NCBI GenBank assembly: GCA_030849835.1
Contig: JASAOC010002077.1
Span: 1 to 64,000 of the forward strand
DNA from: Herpetomonas samuelpessoai
Lineage: Eukaryota; Euglenozoa; Kinetoplastea; Trypanosomatida; Trypanosomatidae
DNA: 64,000 bases
Reading direction: 5' to 3'
The position numbers were made by a program, and so were the translations under genes. Position 1 is the stretch's first letter; the number at the start of each line of letters is the position of its first letter. The notes under the pieces were generated by a model that was given only the letters and a program-made list of their open reading frames with translations, had not been told where the DNA came from and did not search any database. Shown here piece by piece: positions 52,701-62,333 of this stretch.

Positions 52701-55246
52701 TGCAGGCATTCGTTGAGACGGTGTCCGCGCCTGTGATGGCGCCGTCGCGATTCACCTCGTCCCTCAAAGAAGGCGCGTTGCCGCTGAGCCTCCCCTTTCC
52801 CCCCAACCTCTCCCTCACCACCGCCGCCCCGTTCACCGGCACCATGGACGTGCACACCTCGGCGCTGAAGGCCACGCACGCAGAGGACACCGCGGAGTCC
52901 ATGCCCGTCCAGGCACCCCACGAAGCGTCTCCCGAGCATCACCGTCGGCGCTGGCGCTTCGGCCGCTCGTCGAGCCGGAGCCGCAGCCCGGCGGAGTCCA
53001 CAACACCACCAACTGCCGCCGCATCCACAAAGCGCAAGCCTTGGCGTACCTGCTTCGTGGTCGCCGACGATCGCGGGCTGCTTGTCTTTCCAGACGCAAG
53101 CGCGTACGCGGCACACCGGTACGACCGCCTGCTGGGCTACTTCCCCTTCTCCAGCATGTCCTTGTTTGTGCCCGACCTCCTCGCCGACCCTGGCGATGTC
53201 GTGGTGGACGCCCTCGCGGGTGGCAGCAACGGCATGCAGGGAGGGGCGGCGAGCCCTTTCCTCCCTTCGCGTCGGAGAGCCGAGAATGGGCAAGACGCAC
53301 TCTCTCATAGCTATCGCGACATGCTGGCGGGGCTCGTGGAGCGGTACCACCTGACCAACCCACAGCGCTACTATCTCGGGTTTCTCCCCAAGGGTGCCAG
53401 CGGTAGCCTTTTCGTGGACCGCTCTGTCAGGGCCTCCCTGCCCCCACCGGTGCTCCTGCGCGTCGACTCGCTGGAGGCCCATCAGCGGTGGGGAAACTTT
53501 CTCGCCTCACGCTTCAACCGACACTTGTATCAGCGGCTGTTCCCGCCCACCGCAAGCGCCGTGAAGGGGACTCCCGTGTCCGCAGCGGCGGCAGCGCAAG
53601 GCGTGACGGAGCCTTTGGCACCAGAGGACATGTACGACCAGCTCGCCAAGGCCTGTCAGACAGACAGGGTGGAGCCTTTGGCCGATTCAGGGGCCACCGC
53701 AGCCCCAGCATCAATGCCTTCGGGAAAGAAGACATCGGTGATGCTGCAGGCGGGAAACCCATTTCTCAAGCCGTCCCACACCTTCGTCAGCAGCGCAGAC
53801 AAGGCCGCCGCACAGGTGAACCACAAGGGCGGAAAGATAGGCGGCTCCTCTTCCAAACTCAAGAAAGGGAAAAAAGGAAGCACGACAACGCCACCGGTGG
53901 AGGACAGCTCCCCGCACACAGCATCTCCCACCGCCTCGTCGTCAAGCTCCGCATCCCCCAAGGGCAAGAATGACTCCCCGAGGTACCGCGAGTCAACGCT
54001 CGAGGATGGAGCAGGCACCTCGGATGACAAGAAAGCGATCGCCACTGTCAAAGGCTTTGATCCGCACCACCGCGACACCACCCTGGCGGAGCTTCGCACA
54101 CTGCTGGAACAGAAAAACGTTTCCCTGCAGCGCGTGCATGCGCGCCACGACACGTTGCAGGCCCGGGCCGACGACGCGGAGCGGCGATGCCTGACGTTGC
54201 GAGAGGAGAAGGAGCGACTGGCAGACCGCCTCGATGACCTGTCAGCGCGCTACGCGGCACTGCAAAAGGCAGAGGCGGTGCAGCACGCGGAGCTGACGCG
54301 GCTGCGCAGCATCGCGGACAGCAGCACCGCTGCCACGAACGACGTGGACAAGGACAGGGCACACGGTGGCTCGGGAACGAAACCGTTGACGGACGTGTCC
54401 GTGACATTGGCGCAGGAGCGGGCAGTGTGGGGAGCGGAGCGGCGCGCGTTGGAGGAGCGCAACCGTCTCCTGGCCGCCGAAGTGGTTGACCTGCGCGCGC
54501 ATCGCACGGATAGCCTGCGAGCCCTCGCCGCCCGGGCCGTGGACGATCTAGACGCCTTTCACGCCGGGGTGCTGGGGTCGGTGGAGGAGTACCTTATGGG
54601 CCTTGACCGCAGCGGGCCACCCGGTGGCCGAGTGCCACGGCTGCCCGCACGCGATCAAGATCACAACCATCACCCTTCCTTGACAGCAAGCTCACCTCAA
54701 GGCAGCGCAGACGCCGAGAACCACGCTGGTTCTAACAGTGACAACCGTAACGGTAGCAGCAGCAGCAGCACGGCCAAGGGCATCGCGATGCTCCTCATCA
54801 CCTATGACAGTGCACTGAGGCTGCTGGACTGCTGTCTCACTGTGGACGAGTCCGAAGCCAAACTGCTGCAGTCCGGCCCAACCGACCCACACACGGGGCG
54901 TGCCTGGGCCCTGCGTCACTATGGAAGCGACGCTGAACTTCGGGTTGAAATGGGAATCGTCAAGGTGCGTCCTCTGCAACCGTGGGAGCAGCCTCGCGAT
55001 GGTCTTATCCCCCCTTCTCTCAGCAGTAGCCTGGCAGACGGGGCACTCACCACAGCAGTGCACGGGGATGGCAGCAACGCCGGCGAGGAAGTGGAGCGGG
55101 TGGTGCGCCAGCAGCTGGCACGCTCCCCACGGTCCCTCGTATCACCCACCCCACCTCCACCCAGACGGTTGTCGGGGCCCCAGAAAGGCTCGAAAATGCA
55201 GAGGAGTCACAGCACCGCGGCGGTGAAGGAACGATGGAGGATTTAG
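49742..55246 (+). CDS. Large disordered protein with PH-like domain and coiled coils (unknown)
   Basis: From its first ATG the product has 1834 residues. Residues 1-~870 are Arg/Ser/Pro/Thr/His-rich with no order, many RS/SP pairs and a run of acidic residues near 625-650. A first coiled coil lies at ~887-936 (SADLAAARVQRESDEHRLQQ). Residues ~1097-1268 resemble a PH-type fold: KRKPWRTCFVVADDRGLLVF at the start, YYLGFLP and LLRVDSLEAHQRWGNFLASR as the terminal helix, with a loop insertion in the middle. Further coiled coils fill ~1447-1527 (RADDAERRCLTLREEKERLA) and ~1555-1610. The combination suggests a membrane- or cytoskeleton-associated adaptor. The PH call is by pattern only and lipid binding is unproven. 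No catalytic motif is seen. Confidence 0.72.
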   Translation: MASARPSASGRFGVQPLPWPAAAPAESASLVGPALVPSHTSTEGDELEDAAIFRPLDNSLAAQADDVSSLTYARHVKRGEHAPHPLTRTQMSLTTSLDSDPGSAAYYADNVYIAEPMSTTVTTSEEETTPSMVTASTTTTATAAATTAIPREGKRRHDRRDRDSTRPSRDDRGEKDPQRQRQRRSRDDEPEPQTRAMAKLAASAHRHGGGDVSHEARQRNKASRTRAGPFRKASVPTTTVIDPLGPLLLDDTLLQGMHRPSREAAAGRTESDLHALLEENRGVPGAPVGGIVPPGVGTSSSVARSRRYPAYGPEESDSATLRAGGDARDSPLSPQQPYAVPSPSHSTEDRHWSLGRERDGSLEPMRRPPGTPPRSGDRHPSYQSQEDRSPFAINGAIRTRPSPSPTHSATARSSPSARTSPTSLERGTFLPSRTDAGFAQFVREQQKARAAQRQRPSATAQRPTPPQHRRRTDERRPHPQEGGRRKASSHLRNPEPPLSRPAHTDVHAPSSVLYSSSSSSSSEEKEGIPDPRSTNRRHTPQPHSPRTSPASRNPYARRAQPSPRSSSDKSSHRAAPLDSSSIPSPSPRQGPRTRSVHRRTPAAEASAQRGGRASQSRRPISIVRNDDDDDDDDTAAAEIEAYHEEDHFTDEYDERDVARAGNARSQRASSARQQQPHDIGESSTRKSGDAQSARREAGRRGSVEGRTPVPQRRSKARSTETHRHLKNYHDGDAAYPERHEHETEAEKDVVQEGRSQMRSRSPRDNHFTKSRPASPTSLANRSRGGIIAVRATTPPTSSTPSRQRSPHASPVSASAPLTRRATEEALLSALARRHPSRSPTSPATVSPHTRALSVLKRGWSMKPYGGEDVDDEADAWDSEEDGPEGPRQRLYSRKHVAALSADLAAARVQRESDEHRLQQLRCSLVAAYCLLGEMKKSSPPHSAEVLSPALEDTLQRAARRAAHATATTHRAIATEASAQLQPAAEAVQAFVETVSAPVMAPSRFTSSLKEGALPLSLPFPPNLSLTTAAPFTGTMDVHTSALKATHAEDTAESMPVQAPHEASPEHHRRRWRFGRSSSRSRSPAESTTPPTAAASTKRKPWRTCFVVADDRGLLVFPDASAYAAHRYDRLLGYFPFSSMSLFVPDLLADPGDVVVDALAGGSNGMQGGAASPFLPSRRRAENGQDALSHSYRDMLAGLVERYHLTNPQRYYLGFLPKGASGSLFVDRSVRASLPPPVLLRVDSLEAHQRWGNFLASRFNRHLYQRLFPPTASAVKGTPVSAAAAAQGVTEPLAPEDMYDQLAKACQTDRVEPLADSGATAAPASMPSGKKTSVMLQAGNPFLKPSHTFVSSADKAAAQVNHKGGKIGGSSSKLKKGKKGSTTTPPVEDSSPHTASPTASSSSSASPKGKNDSPRYRESTLEDGAGTSDDKKAIATVKGFDPHHRDTTLAELRTLLEQKNVSLQRVHARHDTLQARADDAERRCLTLREEKERLADRLDDLSARYAALQKAEAVQHAELTRLRSIADSSTAATNDVDKDRAHGGSGTKPLTDVSVTLAQERAVWGAERRALEERNRLLAAEVVDLRAHRTDSLRALAARAVDDLDAFHAGVLGSVEEYLMGLDRSGPPGGRVPRLPARDQDHNHHPSLTASSPQGSADAENHAGSNSDNRNGSSSSSTAKGIAMLLITYDSALRLLDCCLTVDESEAKLLQSGPTDPHTGRAWALRHYGSDAELRVEMGIVKVRPLQPWEQPRDGLIPPSLSSSLADGALTTAVHGDGSNAGEEVERVVRQQLARSPRSLVSPTPPPPRRLSGPQKGSKMQRSHSTAAVKERWRI

Positions 55247-56801
55247 GTCTTTGTCTGCAGCGAGGGTGTGGGGTGACCAACACACGCACATATGTGAGCT
55301 ATGCTGCGAGAAAGAGAGATAGATAGAAATTAGATGATAGATGTGTTTCATTCGAAGAAGATCTTTCTTTGCGATCGTAACCAACAGTGGTTCACATATG
55401 TCCACAGCAAAGAAAACGAAGAAGACACCACGGTGATTTCAAAAAAAAAAAAAAAACAAAACGGACGGTGTGACGCGGCAGAGGAGCGAGAGTACCCTGT
55501 CACACGCTCTTGCCGTGTGTTTTCTCCCCACCCACAGTGTGCGTGTTATGAAAGCAAGCCTTGCCATGCTTGCAAATGAAATCCATGCAAGTGGAAAGCG
55601 CGCTCTCCAGCCGCCACTCCTCATTCTTCTTCTTCTCGTCTTTTTGCTTGCCTTGCTTTGGATCTCTCGCCGCTCGAACACACCACACAAGTAGGTGGGA
55701 CTGTAGGAAGCCAAAAAAAAAAAAAAAGGTGTACGCACACACTCAAGAAGAAGAGAAAAAGAAAAGTCCGTATTCCCAGCGCAGGAGTCAAGAAAACAAA
55801 ATCTGCGCCAAATACGGACTGGCCTTTTCTTCTTCTCCTTAGCTGTCACTTCTTCCGATCGTCCGTTGGACATAGGTTTCACACTTGTTTTTCTGCAATT
55901 TCAACTGTGCAGTATCCCCCGTCTGTCTCTTTTTTTTTTTGGCTGTGAACACACAGGCATTGTTTCCTGAAGCCTACCCCTCCCCCGTACACACATACAC
56001 CATCCCTCCTCGTGATCTCACTTCCCTTTGTGTGTGATCTGTATAGGCGTTTCTCCATCTATAACTTTATTTCTTTTTGCGTTGTTGCTTTTCTCTCGCT
56101 GTACCCCGCCCCTCGCGCTCGTGTAGTATCTTCTACCCTCTGATATTTTCGATTGTGCTACGGTTGATTCTTCGCTGCACTGTGCATTGCCTTGTTTTGC
56201 ATCTGCGAGCAACTCTCTGTGTGTGCTTCCGCGCCATCTGCCATTGGTTGCTGTGGTTCCCCCTTCCTGCCCCCCTCCCCCTTCATACCTCTTGCAATCA
56301 TACTACCCCCCATTTTCGTTTTCTTCATTACTACACATTTTTTTCTTGTTGTTATTATTCCACCCGCCCACACACATTCTTTTTCTTGCGTGACACATTG
56401 TCTTCGTGTTTCTTTCTAGCTCTCCTCCTCCTTCCCCTTGCACAGCATCCACCACACGTTCCTCAAGGGTCCCTTTTTTTCTTTGACTGACACCTCTGCA
56501 CATTCCCGTCGTCTCACCGATCCCCCACGGATCGCAGACCCTGTTGGCAGACACATACACACATACGAGCCCACGCGTATCCTCCCAGTGCACACCGTAA
56601 CGCCAAACAGAACAGGTGGAAACACCCGAATACATCTATACACACCACTCACAACATCGGACTCGATCGCCCTCTGAGTACCGTTGCTTGTTGATTTCTC
56701 CTCCAATTTTGTTTGTTTCCTATCATATCACTGCATATATTATCATTATTATTTTTTGCGACTAATCCTTTTATTCCTGGGGACGATTACCGGTGCACCA
56801 G
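55247..56801 (+). other. Intergenic region
   Basis: The 1.55-kb spacer has A-runs at 55441-55456 and 55714-55727, T-rich DNA around 55931-55940 and 56339-56345, and the T/C-rich leader of the next gene. No gene is seen. Confidence 0.7.
56690..56801 (+). promoter_or_regulatory. Trans-splice acceptor abutting the start codon
   Basis: A T/C-rich tract (56690-56731, 56753-56776) is followed by no AG until 56800-56801, which directly precedes ATG 56802. Either the leader is joined straight to the start codon, or an earlier AG near 56675-56680 is used. Confidence 0.45.
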
Positions 56802-59800
56802 ATGCCTGTGTTGACGGTCAAGCAGAGCATCACACCGCAAGGGCGAGTGCAGGTGGAGGTGGCGAACACCAGTGGCATGGACGCAGAGCAGCAACCGTGT
56901 AGCGTCGTCTTCTCCCTCCGCTCATCGCACCCTCACTTCTTCTATCATCGCGGCGTGCCGTCAGAGGATTCCAACCCGTCCTCCGGTCTTGCCGCAACGG
57001 GGGTCAACGTGGGTGCCGGCGGTGGTCCGGCACCGGGAGGTCCAGCCGCCATTTTCGCCGCGAGCAATCCAACGGACGTTTTCACGCAGCACGCGGCGGA
57101 ATCGGGGACGGCGCTGCTTCGGTTGTCGGATGCGGTGTGGCGCGAGCATGGGGTCTCCGCGCTGAGACCTGGCGACTCTGTCAGGCTGCCTGGGAACGAG
57201 GGGCTTGGCCAAGGAACCGGACACGTGCGATCTGCCAGCAGCAGCGCAGGCGGCGGCCCTCTCACCCCAGGAGACCGTCGGTCCTCCACCCGCTCCTTCA
57301 AGTTTCGGTCCACCTCCCTCTCTGAGCGGCCCCTGTTGATTCAAGAAGAGCTCCCCGACGGGGTCCTGCTTCCTGGCGAGGCCAGGCTCTTCTTGCTTGA
57401 CCTGGACGACCCCGAGTACATTTCCGAAATTCTCGCGCGGGAGGAGGAGCAGCAAGAAGCGTCACGGCGGCGACGGCGCGAGATGATGCTGGCGGACTCG
57501 AACCATGGCCCCGGATGCTTGGTCAGGGGCGGGCGAGGGAGCGACGCGTCTGGCGGCGGGGGCGCCGCAGGGCGCGTGGTGTATTTCGCGCCGGACGTCA
57601 AGGTCCCCAACTCCCCCGGGGTTGCCTCCGATGTGAGCAACGACACCAGCTTCACCGCACCCGGGGCTTCCCCCAACAACAACAACAATCGAAGCAGTAG
57701 TCAAAATAGCCGCGGCCACACAGGCAACTTCCTTCACAGCGTCCCAGAGACAAGCAGCGGTGAGGACGAGGAAGAGGAGGACTCGTCGTACCGCGCAACG
57801 CCGCCGCTGAGTATTGTGCGGGACAGCGCCGGCCGCACTTCACCGGCGCCAGCAGGCTTGCGTAGCGACCACCACAGGGGCAACAACAGCCACCACCCAC
57901 AGTCAACCCACAGCGATGGCCGCTTGTCCTTCAGTATCACGACCAGCTCGCAGCGGAGTGGCAGCGCCGGCTCACAGAACACCTTGGGAGGGGGTCACCA
58001 CCAGGTTTATGAAGTACACGGGCGACACGGGACCAACGACTCCTATGCACGGAGCCTCCCCAGCCCCGGCGGCTCGCGGCGACGCAGCAGCGGCGGCGGC
58101 GGCGGCTACTCCTCCAGCGAGTACCACATGAGCGGCAGCACGCAGCGTTCGTCACACACAGCCGCCCGCGGGGCCGCAGAGTGGGGAGGACGCCGCCTGC
58201 CACGGCCCATTTTTTATGTCTTGTACGAGCGTCTCGGGGACGAGGACAAGTGCGTGGAGAACGCCCGCGCGTGGCTGAAGAAGGAGAACAAAAAATATCA
58301 CGCGTGGCAGAGCAAGTACATTGATTTTGTCGCACGCCTCGAGCAGCGGCGGCGGCGGGCGTGTGGACTGTCCATGGACGCAGACAGCGAGACGGCTTCG
58401 ATGAAGGGGCGGGATGGGCTCAACCAGAGCACCCGCAGCGATTATCGTGAAGGAGGTGGTGAGGCTGCCAGCGACCTTCTTCCTCTGCGCGGCCTACGAA
58501 TTATTCCACCGGCCCTCGGGGAAGGGGTGCGCTGGCGCCGCGATGACGGCTACACCCACAACAAGAGCACGGACGCACACGATAACCTGTCCATGCAGGC
58601 CGCCTACTGCTCCTCTGCGTTTTACTACTACTACGGCTTTCTCTTTGACCAGGACAGCAGCGACAGCGAAAGGGAGACGGCCGGTGGCCCCCTGTCCGCC
58701 TCGAGCGCACCCGGCAACGGCAAGAGGACTTTGTCCAAACTACGCCAGCTGTCCGCGACGGCAACGCGGTCCGCCAGCACGGGTGCTCAAGAGATTCACC
58801 GTGCCGCGATGCCGCAGCCTCCTCTCTTCGCCGCCGCCCACAAGAACCAAGGCGCGAGTAAGGCGGCGCAGAAGATGTTCAAGCGCACCCGTGTGGGCGG
58901 CGGCACCGTGGTGCTCTTTCTCAAGGCGGGCAAGCAGCGGCGGCTCCGGAGTGCGTTGAAAGTGGGTTGGGTGGATAAGGGCCCGCTGGGCCCCATGCCA
59001 GAGTCGCGCCACCTGCCCAACACGCACAACGCAGCAGCATCACAGCACCTGCACCCGCACCACCGGCCACAATCACCGCCGTTCCCCGGCCAGTTTGCGT
59101 TGCCCGCCACAGACACCCATGGTAGCGCACCGCCTTCGTACCCGCCCTCCTACCCTGCCTCTCGTCAGGCGAGTGGCCACGCGCCACGCGCTACAGGGGA
59201 CAGCGTGCAGGACCCGCACGGGCCTTCGACCATCACCGACTTTCGCAGCAGCAGCAGCGACGAGGACGACGACGACGACGACGACGAGGACCACTCGGTG
59301 CCCCTGCTGCCGCGTCAAACCACCGCCGCGCCGACGACGGGTCTGGACGCTGGCGCACCTCGCCGCAACCCGCCGTCGGAGTCCCCTCGGCAACCCCCAT
59401 GCCGTAACAACAGCGGGTGCAGCAACCCTGCGCATGATCGCGTCCGCTCGGGCCGCGGTCTCGCCCTCTTGGACGACACATCCAGCATCGCCAGCGCCGG
59501 CAGCCCGCGCGCTCCGTTCGCGGCGACGGCCCGGGACGAGGATACGTGCCTGCACAGCCGCGCGAGCTCTGGCCCACCGCCCGACTTTGCCGCCACACGC
59601 GTCTTTGGGCCGCAGCGCACCAACACCCTTGACCCCTCCACGGTGGCTGCCATGGCGGCCCAACTCCCTCCTCCACCCCCGCCGCTGCCAGACAACATGC
59701 CAACCCCGCCCCACCCACTGTCTGACGTGCGCCGCGCAAGCAACACGGCCACCACCGCCAACTCAAGCTCTCGCCTCTCGTACGAAGACGCGTACGAGCC

Positions 59801-60740
59801 GATTCAACTGCAGAACTCTCTCCCTTCGTTTGCCTCCGCCTCTCCGCGGAGCCAGGCATCCGCTCCGCCGCCACCCCAATACGACCCAGCGGCGCGCGGT
59901 GCTGGCGTCGGTCTCTTCTCTCCGGACGGCGAGGATGCGGAGCATTCGGGGGGCCATGTCACCTCCGTGCCGAGCATGCGGCGCGCCTCGGGCCACAGCA
60001 GTTCCCCGTCACCAACAAACAGCTATGGAGAAAGCTTCATGGACGTGTCCTTTGCCAAGATGAACGATGTGCTGAACTACTGGTTCCCCCGCGGCCCCAG
60101 TGCGAGCAGCGGGGAGCACGAGGGCGGGGAGGACAGAAGCGGCGAAACGGACCCCCTGGGCAGCTACGCCCATCTCGAAACCCCCGAGGAGGGCGATGAC
60201 GAGAGTACGGCGGCCAGCAGCCTGACGTGCGGAGGCGGCCGTGTGCTGACGGACGCCCCGCCGTGCTCCATTCGCTCGGTCTTCACCCGCTCCAACGGCG
60301 CCGCCAACACGCCGAGCACCACCTCCCCACGCCCGACAGCACCGGGCCAGCATGGCGCCGGAGCGGCATGGCACCACCGTGGTCGCATGAGCCCGTCGCA
60401 GGTGTCGCGAAAGCTGGTGGAGGTGACCACCCGCGCCGGCAACGATGCCGCCGTCCGTGCGGTGGAGGGCGTCAAGCTGGCGATGCCAGTTTTATCGCAG
60501 GGGATTGATTTCCTCGTGAACACCGTGGTGAGCTCTGCCCTTCCCCAGGCCGCCACAACGGCATACGAATTCACCACGGAAACGGTGCTGACCCCCGAGA
60601 ATGTGAGCCTGCTGACGTACATGGTGCTGCCCATGATGGCCGTCGTGTCCATGGTGGTGGTGGTGTGGGCGATGCTGTTCAGTGGTGGGGCGGCGCTTGA
60701 AGGAGGGCTCATGTACGATGCCAACAACATGCTGCTCTGA
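56802..60740 (+). CDS. Large low-complexity protein with C-terminal membrane anchor (unknown)
   Basis: The product has 1312 residues. Residues 1-~55 look like a beta-rich fold (LTVKQSITPQGRVQVEVANT). Ser/Gly/Asn/His/Pro-rich disorder then dominates. Ordered islands are ~465-525 (PIFYVLYERLGDEDKCVENA and a basic helix of ARAWLKKENKKYHAWQSKYI type), ~565-625 with a YYYY run, and ~690-735 (TRVGGGTVVLFLKAGKQRRL). An Asp-rich run lies near 815-830. Close to the end, a helix (KLVEVTTRAGNDAAVRAVEG) precedes a hydrophobic span (~1270-1300, LLTYMVLPMMAVVSMVVVVW) with ~15 residues beyond it. There is no signal peptide, so it is probably tail-anchored with the bulk facing the cytosol. Function unknown; GC-rich codon use matches its neighbours. 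Confidence 0.72.
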   Translation: MPVLTVKQSITPQGRVQVEVANTSGMDAEQQPCSVVFSLRSSHPHFFYHRGVPSEDSNPSSGLAATGVNVGAGGGPAPGGPAAIFAASNPTDVFTQHAAESGTALLRLSDAVWREHGVSALRPGDSVRLPGNEGLGQGTGHVRSASSSAGGGPLTPGDRRSSTRSFKFRSTSLSERPLLIQEELPDGVLLPGEARLFLLDLDDPEYISEILAREEEQQEASRRRRREMMLADSNHGPGCLVRGGRGSDASGGGGAAGRVVYFAPDVKVPNSPGVASDVSNDTSFTAPGASPNNNNNRSSSQNSRGHTGNFLHSVPETSSGEDEEEEDSSYRATPPLSIVRDSAGRTSPAPAGLRSDHHRGNNSHHPQSTHSDGRLSFSITTSSQRSGSAGSQNTLGGGHHQVYEVHGRHGTNDSYARSLPSPGGSRRRSSGGGGGYSSSEYHMSGSTQRSSHTAARGAAEWGGRRLPRPIFYVLYERLGDEDKCVENARAWLKKENKKYHAWQSKYIDFVARLEQRRRRACGLSMDADSETASMKGRDGLNQSTRSDYREGGGEAASDLLPLRGLRIIPPALGEGVRWRRDDGYTHNKSTDAHDNLSMQAAYCSSAFYYYYGFLFDQDSSDSERETAGGPLSASSAPGNGKRTLSKLRQLSATATRSASTGAQEIHRAAMPQPPLFAAAHKNQGASKAAQKMFKRTRVGGGTVVLFLKAGKQRRLRSALKVGWVDKGPLGPMPESRHLPNTHNAAASQHLHPHHRPQSPPFPGQFALPATDTHGSAPPSYPPSYPASRQASGHAPRATGDSVQDPHGPSTITDFRSSSSDEDDDDDDDEDHSVPLLPRQTTAAPTTGLDAGAPRRNPPSESPRQPPCRNNSGCSNPAHDRVRSGRGLALLDDTSSIASAGSPRAPFAATARDEDTCLHSRASSGPPPDFAATRVFGPQRTNTLDPSTVAAMAAQLPPPPPPLPDNMPTPPHPLSDVRRASNTATTANSSSRLSYEDAYEPIQLQNSLPSFASASPRSQASAPPPPQYDPAARGAGVGLFSPDGEDAEHSGGHVTSVPSMRRASGHSSSPSPTNSYGESFMDVSFAKMNDVLNYWFPRGPSASSGEHEGGEDRSGETDPLGSYAHLETPEEGDDESTAASSLTCGGGRVLTDAPPCSIRSVFTRSNGAANTPSTTSPRPTAPGQHGAGAAWHHRGRMSPSQVSRKLVEVTTRAGNDAAVRAVEGVKLAMPVLSQGIDFLVNTVVSSALPQAATTAYEFTTETVLTPENVSLLTYMVLPMMAVVSMVVVVWAMLFSGGAALEGGLMYDANNMLL

Positions 60741-61487
60741 GACGGCACAAGAGACCCAAGACACAGGGAGGGTAAGAGGGAACATAGAAGAACAACCAGA
60801 GTTAAGAAGGTACCGTGAGAACAAGGAAAGATCTGCTGCGTTTCGAAGGACTTCGCGCAATACCCTTTCTCAGCGGCATCGGACGGTGCTTGGTATTTTT
60901 CTTTCCCCAATGGGGATTTCCCCCTTTACGATTGAAAACACAAACAGCATCCTCCTCCATGACCCGCCAGGAAGCCGTTTGCCCTGCGCCCCTCCTCTCG
61001 TGGTCAGCACCCATGCGGGTAAAAAAAAAAACGAAACACACGCGTCCAAAGGCTGGGAGAACGGAGGGCCCGATGAGAGAGAGAAACAGAGAGGAAAGCG
61101 AAAGGAAAGGACCGTTGAAGCAGCGCGCCACGGCCAAGCAGTGGATGTTGCGCACTGGGGTTTGTGCTCTGCGCCCCAGCGCGTGCTCCTGCCATCGACA
61201 CCACTATCTCCTGTGGTGCACCCGTGTGTGCGTGGTCGCAAAGCCCCTCCTCACAAATCTTCTTTTTTTTCTTCCAAATCTTGCAGCCCCTTCATACAAT
61301 GTCTGTTGTTTGTGTTTTGTTTTTGTTTTTTGGTGCTGGTATGTTGTCACTCACATTTTCAACGTGTCTTTCCCTTCCTGTACTCCCTCATACCCACAGA
61401 AGCGAGAATAAATATTCTCCTCACCTAAACGCTTTTTCTTTTTTCAAATGCCTGTATACTTTGTTTTGCAACTATTGATATTGGACG

Positions 61488-61503
61488 CACACACACACAC
61501 ACA
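61488..61503 (+). repeat. (CA)n microsatellite
   Basis: Eight CA dinucleotides lie in the spacer. Confidence 0.9.
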
Positions 61504-62188
61504 GAAATCCAATTAGTCTCTGCTCGCCTTCATGAGGCTACCCTCCTCGAGCATCTCGCACATCAACATTTCAAAAAAAAAAAAAATAGAGGGCACCATC
61601 GTGGGGGAAGACACGACGGAGATGAAAAGGATACAGCTCATGCACTGCAACGTGCTTTTTCCCATGCCGTCCACCGCGATGGGAGCGTCAAGCAAAAGGC
61701 GGAGGGAGAATCTCCCATCGCCCCCTCGTCCGTTTCTCTCACACATCCGTGTGGAAGGCTGCTGCTGTCGTGGCGGTAGTCGGGCCGTATTTGCAGACCC
61801 CTTCACCGTTACTACTCTCACCACTCTTCCACCTGCTCGATGCTTCACAGAAGTTAAGCAACGCTTACCACTCGTCATTGTGTTTTTTTTTATTTCATTT
61901 ATTTGCGTAGAAGGTTTCACTACGGTCACTCTTGTCGTTTGATACCTCTCTCTCTCTGTCCGTCCCCTCATTTTTGTTTCGTTCGCAGTCACCCCTCTTT
62001 CCTTTCATTAGCTCTCCACTTCGCCTTAGCCGCTTCTATTTTTTTTTTTCCTGTGCCGTTTCTCTGACGTGAAGCCGGTTCCCTTGAAACCAAGAGTAGA
62101 AAGCGCATTAGGCCCTTCAATTCTTCTCGTACACCTACGTGTGCGTCTGTACGCCTGCGAATTCACTTCCTCACCTCATACATTGCAT

Positions 62189-62255
62189 TTTTATCTCTTT
62201 CCTACCCTCTCCTCTTTCTCTCTTGTCTCACATTCTGCACGCACGCTGCACGCAG
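62189..62255 (+). promoter_or_regulatory. Trans-splice acceptor of the Sec14-like gene
   Basis: A T/C-rich tract (62189-62227) is followed by AG at 62254-62255, giving a 78-nt 5' UTR before ATG 62334. Confidence 0.55.
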
Positions 62256-62333
62256 GATAAACGTTAGTTCAAACGTATACACCGTCCTCTCACAGGGAGA
62301 AAAACAAAGCAGCAGCAGCAGCAGGAACGAACA

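Larger units (their letters stand above)
60741..62333 (+). other. Intergenic region with a 10-bp hairpin
   Basis: This 1.6-kb spacer has A-run 61021-61031, T-rich DNA near 61260-61330, (CA)n at 61488-61503 and A-run 61574-61587. A GC-richer patch at 61590-61860 contains a perfect 10-bp inverted repeat. The ATG frame over that patch (61532-61942) has no recognisable protein features. The acceptor of the last gene is described separately. Confidence 0.6.

Noticed and set aside
61532-61942. 136-codon frame before the Sec14-like gene
   Set aside because: No recognisable protein pattern; includes translated A- and T-runs.
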